From Natrialbaceae archaeon Tc-Br11_E2g1 (GTDB taxonomy: Archaea > Halobacteriota > Halobacteria > Halobacteriales > Natrialbaceae), in NCBI GenBank assembly GCA_001564255.1, contig LKNC01000134.1, positions 1 through 7,756 of the forward strand: a stretch of DNA of 7,756 nt. The letters run 5' to 3'. The notes under the pieces were generated by a model that was given only the letters and a program-made list of their open reading frames with translations, searched no databases and was not told the DNA's origin. Positions 4,852-7,756 of this stretch are shown here, one piece after another. A program made the translations under genes and the position numbers. Position 1 is the stretch's first letter. Every line of letters starts with the position of its first letter.

Positions 4852-6015
4852 ATGAAACTCGCACTCATCGGCTTCGGACAGGCAGGCGGAAAGATCGTCG
4901 ACGAGTTCCTGGCATACGACGCCGCGGTCAGCGGCGGCTTCGTCGGGGACGCGATCGCCGTCAACTCGGCACGGACGGACCTCGCCGGCCTCGAGCACGT
5001 CCATACGGACAAACAGGTGTTGATCGGCGGTACGCGCGTAAGCGGTCACGGCGTCGGCGCGGACAACGAACTCGGTGCGGTGATCGCCGAGGAGGACATA
5101 GACGAGATCCAGGACGCGATCGATACCGTCCCGGTCCACGACCTCGATGCGTTCTTGATCGTCGCCGGGATGGGCGGCGGGACCGGCTCCGGTGGTTCGC
5201 CGGTGCTCGCGAAACACCTGAAACGCGTCTACTCGGAACCGGTCTACGGTCTCGGCGTCTTGCCGGGGACCGACGAGGGCGGTATCTACAGCCTAAACGC
5301 GGCCCGTTCGTTCCGGACGTTCGTCCGGGAGGTGGACAACCTGCTCGTCTTCGACAACGACGTCTGGCGACGGGCCGGCGAATCAGTCGAGGGCGGCTAC
5401 GACGCGATAAACCGCGAGATCGTCGAACGGTTCGGAACGCTGTTCTCAGCCGGCGAGGTCGGGGTCGGCGACCACGTCGCCGAGAGCGTCGTCGATTCCT
5501 CGGAGATCATAAACACCTTGGAGTGTGGTGGGGTCTCGACGATCGGGTACGCGACCGAAACCGTCGACCGAGAGGAGCGGGGTCTCCTCTCGCGGTTCAC
5601 TCGCGCCGAGGGCGAAACCGACGACGTCGCGAAGACCACCCGGATGACGAGTCTCGTCCGGAAAGCGACCCTCGGGCGGCTCACACTCCCCTGTGACGTC
5701 TCGAGTGCCGAACGGGCGCTCGTGGTCGCTTCGGGGCCGCCCACGGAGCTAAACCGGAAGGGAATCGAACGCGGGCGCAGGTGGCTCGAGGAGAAAACCG
5801 GGAGTATGGAGGTCCGTGGCGGTGATTACCCGACGTCCGACGACGAGGTCGGCTCGGTCGTGCTCCTCTCAGGGGTGACGGACATCCCGCGGGTCGAGCG
5901 GCTCCAGGACCTCGCGGTCGAGACCAAAGAGACGACGGCACGGATCCGCGAGCGAAGCGAGGAGGGTATCGAGGAACTGATCGACACGGGAGGCGAACTC
6001 GACGCGCTGTTTTGA
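4852..6015 (+). CDS. cetZ: CetZ, tubulin/FtsZ superfamily cytoskeletal GTPase
   Basis: CetZ proteins are archaeal tubulin relatives that polymerise with GTP at the cell envelope; in Haloferax CetZ1 controls rod shape and motility. This 387-aa protein shows the N-terminal nucleotide loop GFGQAGGK (7-14), the family block GHGVGADNELGA (65-76), the tubulin signature GGGTGSGG (108-115), and LPGTDEGGIYSLNAARSF (137-154). The T7 catalytic loop VVDSSEIINTL (213-223) has its acidic residue at position 218, the number reported as E218 in Haloferax CetZ1. The C-terminal domain includes RKATLGRLTLPC and NRKGIERGRRWLEE, and the tail ends GELDALF, like CetZ1/CetZ2 tails as I recall them. The ATG at 4852 puts the first strand at residue 2 and has GGGAG 6 nt before it. 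It is CetZ rather than FtsZ; whether it is the CetZ1 orthologue is likely but not certain. Confidence 0.95.
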   Translation: MKLALIGFGQAGGKIVDEFLAYDAAVSGGFVGDAIAVNSARTDLAGLEHVHTDKQVLIGGTRVSGHGVGADNELGAVIAEEDIDEIQDAIDTVPVHDLDAFLIVAGMGGGTGSGGSPVLAKHLKRVYSEPVYGLGVLPGTDEGGIYSLNAARSFRTFVREVDNLLVFDNDVWRRAGESVEGGYDAINREIVERFGTLFSAGEVGVGDHVAESVVDSSEIINTLECGGVSTIGYATETVDREERGLLSRFTRAEGETDDVAKTTRMTSLVRKATLGRLTLPCDVSSAERALVVASGPPTELNRKGIERGRRWLEEKTGSMEVRGGDYPTSDDEVGSVVLLSGVTDIPRVERLQDLAVETKETTARIRERSEEGIEELIDTGGELDALF

Positions 6016-6038
6016 CTCGCGCCCGTCGATCGTGTGAA

Positions 6039-6058
6039 CCGGCGTGGGCCACAGCCGG
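6039..6058 (+). terminator. Possible 3'-end hairpin of cetZ
   Basis: CCGGC (6039-6043) pairs with GCCGG (6054-6058); the loop contains GTG/CAC able to extend the stem with one bulged A. It begins 24 nt after the cetZ stop. No T run follows, and archaeal termination usually relies on T-rich tracts, so it may be an RNA-stability element or chance. Confidence 0.25.
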
Positions 6059-6259
6059 CTTCCCGACACGTTTCGGGTCTCCCAGTAGGTCCGTCCGACC
6101 GGGAGTCTCACGTCCTCGACGGGGGACGATCACGGGGGCTCCACACTCGCCGACGCGTTCGGCCGCCGAAGCGACGGTTTCGGCTCCGTCCGGTTATCCG
6201 CGTCGTCTTCACCCCACACCGGGTCCGCCCGGATCGCAGGACACTCCCCCGGCAGGTTG

Positions 6260-6266
6260 TTATTTA
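6260..6266 (+). promoter_or_regulatory. Putative leaderless promoter of the reductase gene
   Basis: TTATTTA is a strong TATA-like box in a G+C-rich gap, centred about 32 nt before the ATG at 6295. Transcription would start within a few nucleotides of that ATG, supporting it over the in-frame ATG at 6301. Confidence 0.6.
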
Positions 6267-6294
6267 CCCTCGGACGTTCAACTGGCCCCTATAC

Positions 6295-7038
6295 ATGTCT
6301 ATGGAGGGACGCACCTGTGTCATCACTGGCTCGGCACGCGGTATCGGTCGTGGCATCGCAGAACGTCTCGGCGAGGAGGGAGCGAACGTCGTCATCAACT
6401 ACCGCTCCTCCGAAGACGCCGCAAACGAGGCCGTCGCGGAGATCGAAGACCTCGGGGGAAACGCCGTCGCCGCACGGGCGGACGTCACCGTCCGCGAGGA
6501 CGTCGAGAACATTCGCGAGGAGTGTCACGAGGCGTTCGGTCCCGTCGACGTTCTCGTGAACAACGCCGGACTCACCGCCGACACGCAGTTCGTCGAGATG
6601 AGTCGATCGGAGTGGGACCGGGTGATCGACGTCAACCTGGGCGGGATGTTCAACTGCACCCAGGAGTTCTACGACGACCTCTGGGAGTCCGATGAGGGCC
6701 GGCTGATCAACATCTCGAGTGTCGTCGGCAAGCAGGGCAACTTCGGACAGGCGAACTACGCCGCGGCGAAAAGCGGGATGTTCGGTTTCACCCGGACGAT
6801 CGCCCTCGAGCTCGCACAGGGTGGGTCGACGGCCAACTGCGTTGCACCGGGGTACACCAAGACCGACATGATCGAAACGGTCCCGGAGAAGGTCTTAGAG
6901 CGGATCATCGCGGGCGTGCCCCTAGAGCGCCTGGCGGAAGTCGAGGACATCGCCAACGTGGTCCGATTTCTCGCGAGCGAGGAGTCCTCGTACATCACCG
7001 GCGAAGTGATCGACGTCAACGGCGGGATGGACCTCTAA
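6295..7038 (+). CDS. fabG: FabG/PhaB-type short-chain 3-oxoacyl reductase
   Basis: This 247-aa classical short-chain dehydrogenase/reductase is the usual length for 3-oxoacyl-ACP or acetoacetyl-CoA reductases, which reduce a 3-oxoacyl thioester to the (R)-3-hydroxyacyl form. It has the cofactor loop TGSARGIG (11-18), NYRSS after strand 2 (35-39; the Arg suits NADPH), NNAG (89-92), and catalytic Asn114, Ser142, Tyr155 and Lys159 (YAAAK). The end GEVIDVNGGMDL is typical of FabG. Archaea make isoprenoid lipids and haloarchaea generally lack bacterial-type fatty acid synthesis, so a role in polyhydroxyalkanoate precursor supply (PhaB) or another acyl-CoA reduction is more likely than membrane lipid synthesis; that is inference. 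No pha genes are nearby. In-frame codons upstream to 6034 are Arg/Pro-rich and not coding. It has its own promoter and is convergent with gltX. Confidence 0.92.
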   Translation: MSMEGRTCVITGSARGIGRGIAERLGEEGANVVINYRSSEDAANEAVAEIEDLGGNAVAARADVTVREDVENIREECHEAFGPVDVLVNNAGLTADTQFVEMSRSEWDRVIDVNLGGMFNCTQEFYDDLWESDEGRLINISSVVGKQGNFGQANYAAAKSGMFGFTRTIALELAQGGSTANCVAPGYTKTDMIETVPEKVLERIIAGVPLERLAEVEDIANVVRFLASEESSYITGEVIDVNGGMDL

Positions 7039-7086
7039 TACGGATCGTTGTACCGTTTTACCGGTGATCGACCCGAACGGGGTAGT
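7039..7086. other. Convergent gap between fabG and gltX, possible termination region
   Basis: This 48-nt gap separates two converging genes. It has TTTT at 7056-7059, a small inverted repeat ACCG/CGGT around it and CCCG-AA-CGGG further on. The T tract lies about 18 nt after the fabG stop and could serve as its terminator. Nothing comparable is obvious for gltX in the other direction. Confidence 0.3.
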
Positions 7087-7756
7087 TCAGGGGTGTGCGT
7101 AGTAGGCGACCGTCTCCGCGTCCCCGTCGCCGACGTCGTCGATCCGGACGAAGCCGATGCGCTCGAACTGGACGACGTCGTCCGTCCCGTACTCGAGGAC
7201 GCCGGGTTCTGCCCGACCCGAGACGTCGCCCTCCATCGTCCGCATGCGGACGGGGACGCTCTCCTCGGCGGGGACCCAGTGGACGACGTCGACCTCGCCC
7301 TCGCGGACGGCGTCGATGTCGGCACCGGTGTACTCGAGATCGTCGCTGGTGTACCGGAAACAACCTAGCCCTTTGAGCCAGACGCGCTCCTCGCGGGTGG
7401 GAAGGTCCTCCTCTTCGAGGCAGACGCCGTCGGAGACCGGGATTTCGCGGACGCCACGCTCTTCGTGGTCGGGGTGAACCGCCGGGTTCGCCTCCGTTGG
7501 ACCGTCACCAGTGAGCGGTAGTTCGACGCCGTCCCGGACGAAAAAGCGTCGGTCGGCCTCGTCGTCGATCAGGTCGCGGTTTTCCGCGTAGACCGTACTC
7601 ATCGCCAGGTCGACGTCACTGGTCGAGGTGCCAAGGCCGATCATCGACTCGGTGATGGCCTCCCCCCGGATGCCCCGGCGGCGGAGGCTCTTGAGCGTCG
7701 GGACACGCGGGTCGTCCCACCCCTCGAGGTCGCCGTCCTCGATGAGTTCCTTGATC
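7087..7756 (-). CDS. gltX: Glutamate--tRNA ligase, C-terminal part (5' end outside window)
   Basis: The visible 222 or so codons are the C-terminal end of an archaeal GluRS, which is of the GlnRS-like subclass and charges tRNA with glutamate. At the window edge the minus strand reads IKELIEDGDLEGWDDPRVPT, then LKSLRRRGIRGEAITE. GWDDPR...LRRRG is the GlnRS/archaeal-GluRS signature just downstream of the KMSKS-equivalent loop, which lies barely outside the window with the HIGH-type motif. The rest is the beta-barrel anticodon-binding region, including VWLKGLGCFRYTSDDL, ending AYYAHP. Many archaeal GluRS also misacylate tRNA-Gln for GatCAB/GatDE amidation; this cannot be decided here. An internal ATG at 7644 is not the start because homology continues upstream of it to the edge. 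Confidence 0.95.
   Translation of the reverse strand, partial: IKELIEDGDLEGWDDPRVPTLKSLRRRGIRGEAITESMIGLGTSTSDVDLAMSTVYAENRDLIDDEADRRFFVRDGVELPLTGDGPTEANPAVHPDHEERGVREIPVSDGVCLEEEDLPTREERVWLKGLGCFRYTSDDLEYTGADIDAVREGEVDVVHWVPAEESVPVRMRTMEGDVSGRAEPGVLEYGTDDVVQFERIGFVRIDDVGDGDAETVAYYAHP

Larger units (their letters stand above)
6016..6294 (+). other. Intergenic region between cetZ and the reductase gene, no gene seen
   Basis: No coding frame in these 279 nt looks real: translations in all frames are Arg/Pro-rich or interrupted. It contains two short GC-rich hairpins (6039-6058 and 6165-6184) and, near its right end, a good leaderless promoter box for the reductase gene. A small RNA cannot be excluded from sequence alone. 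Confidence 0.55.

Noticed and set aside
4662..5696. 344-aa open frame on the plus strand starting upstream of cetZ
   Set aside because: It is out of phase with cetZ and extremely Arg-rich. The cetZ frame carries all family motifs, so this is a shadow.
6034..6294. N-terminal extension of the reductase frame
   Set aside because: The added 87 residues are Arg/Pro-rich and lie before the promoter box at 6260-6266. The Rossmann fold begins normally from ATG 6295.
1..7756. Mobile element, CRISPR array, phage, toxin-antitoxin or defence system
   Set aside because: No transposase, integrase, regularly spaced repeats, target-site duplications or nuclease genes were seen; a tRNA is at the edge but no integrase or attachment-site repeat accompanies it within the window.

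Overview
The window reads as core chromosome of a halophilic archaeon (class Halobacteria). The signs are high G+C, acidic proteins rich in Asp and Glu, a GTG/CTC/GAC-heavy codon style, strong scarcity of CTAG, and archaeal gene types: CetZ tubulin, GTP cyclohydrolase III, GlnRS-like GluRS and Trm112. Most genes also have an A/T-rich box about 28-32 nt upstream of the start codon and almost no room for a leader, as in haloarchaeal leaderless transcription. The genus cannot be fixed from this stretch.

Layout. Positions 1-3704 are all on the minus strand. Read in transcription order from right to left they are: a small haloarchaeal protein (DUF5785-like, 3704-3384), GTP cyclohydrolase III (3320-2559; first step of archaeal riboflavin/F420 synthesis), a two-CBS-domain protein with a C-terminal zinc ribbon (2456-1887), phosphoglycerate kinase (1779-562), a GNAT acetyltransferase overlapping the pgk end by 26 nt (587-84), and tRNA-Thr(UGU) cut off at the window edge (71-1). 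A 99-nt divergent promoter region (3705-3803) leads to plus-strand genes: a Trm112-family zinc protein (3804-3998), an unrecognised protein with a beta-rich soluble part and two C-terminal membrane segments (4007-4591), the tubulin-like CetZ (4852-6015), and a FabG/PhaB-type short-chain reductase (6295-7038). The last gene, on the minus strand and convergent, is the C-terminal part of glutamyl-tRNA synthetase (7756-7087, cut off by the window end).

How they work together. This is housekeeping rather than one pathway: central carbon metabolism (pgk), cofactor synthesis (gch3), translation (tRNA-Thr, gltX, Trm112 as methyltransferase activator), cell shape (cetZ) and an acyl-CoA/ACP reductase. 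Likely co-transcribed pairs are pgk-GNAT (overlap) and Trm112-membrane protein (8-nt gap, with a Shine-Dalgarno sequence beginning within the upstream stop codon). The other genes appear to have their own promoters.

I see no mobile element, CRISPR array, phage gene or defence island, and no clear previously undescribed system. The most unusual points are helically phased GGCCAT repeats and a long leader upstream of cetZ, a Trm112-linked uncharacterised membrane protein, a possible DUF2795-like fold in the DUF5785-like protein, and a roughly tenfold excess of the palindrome CTCGAG that is nearly absent between 539 and 2564.
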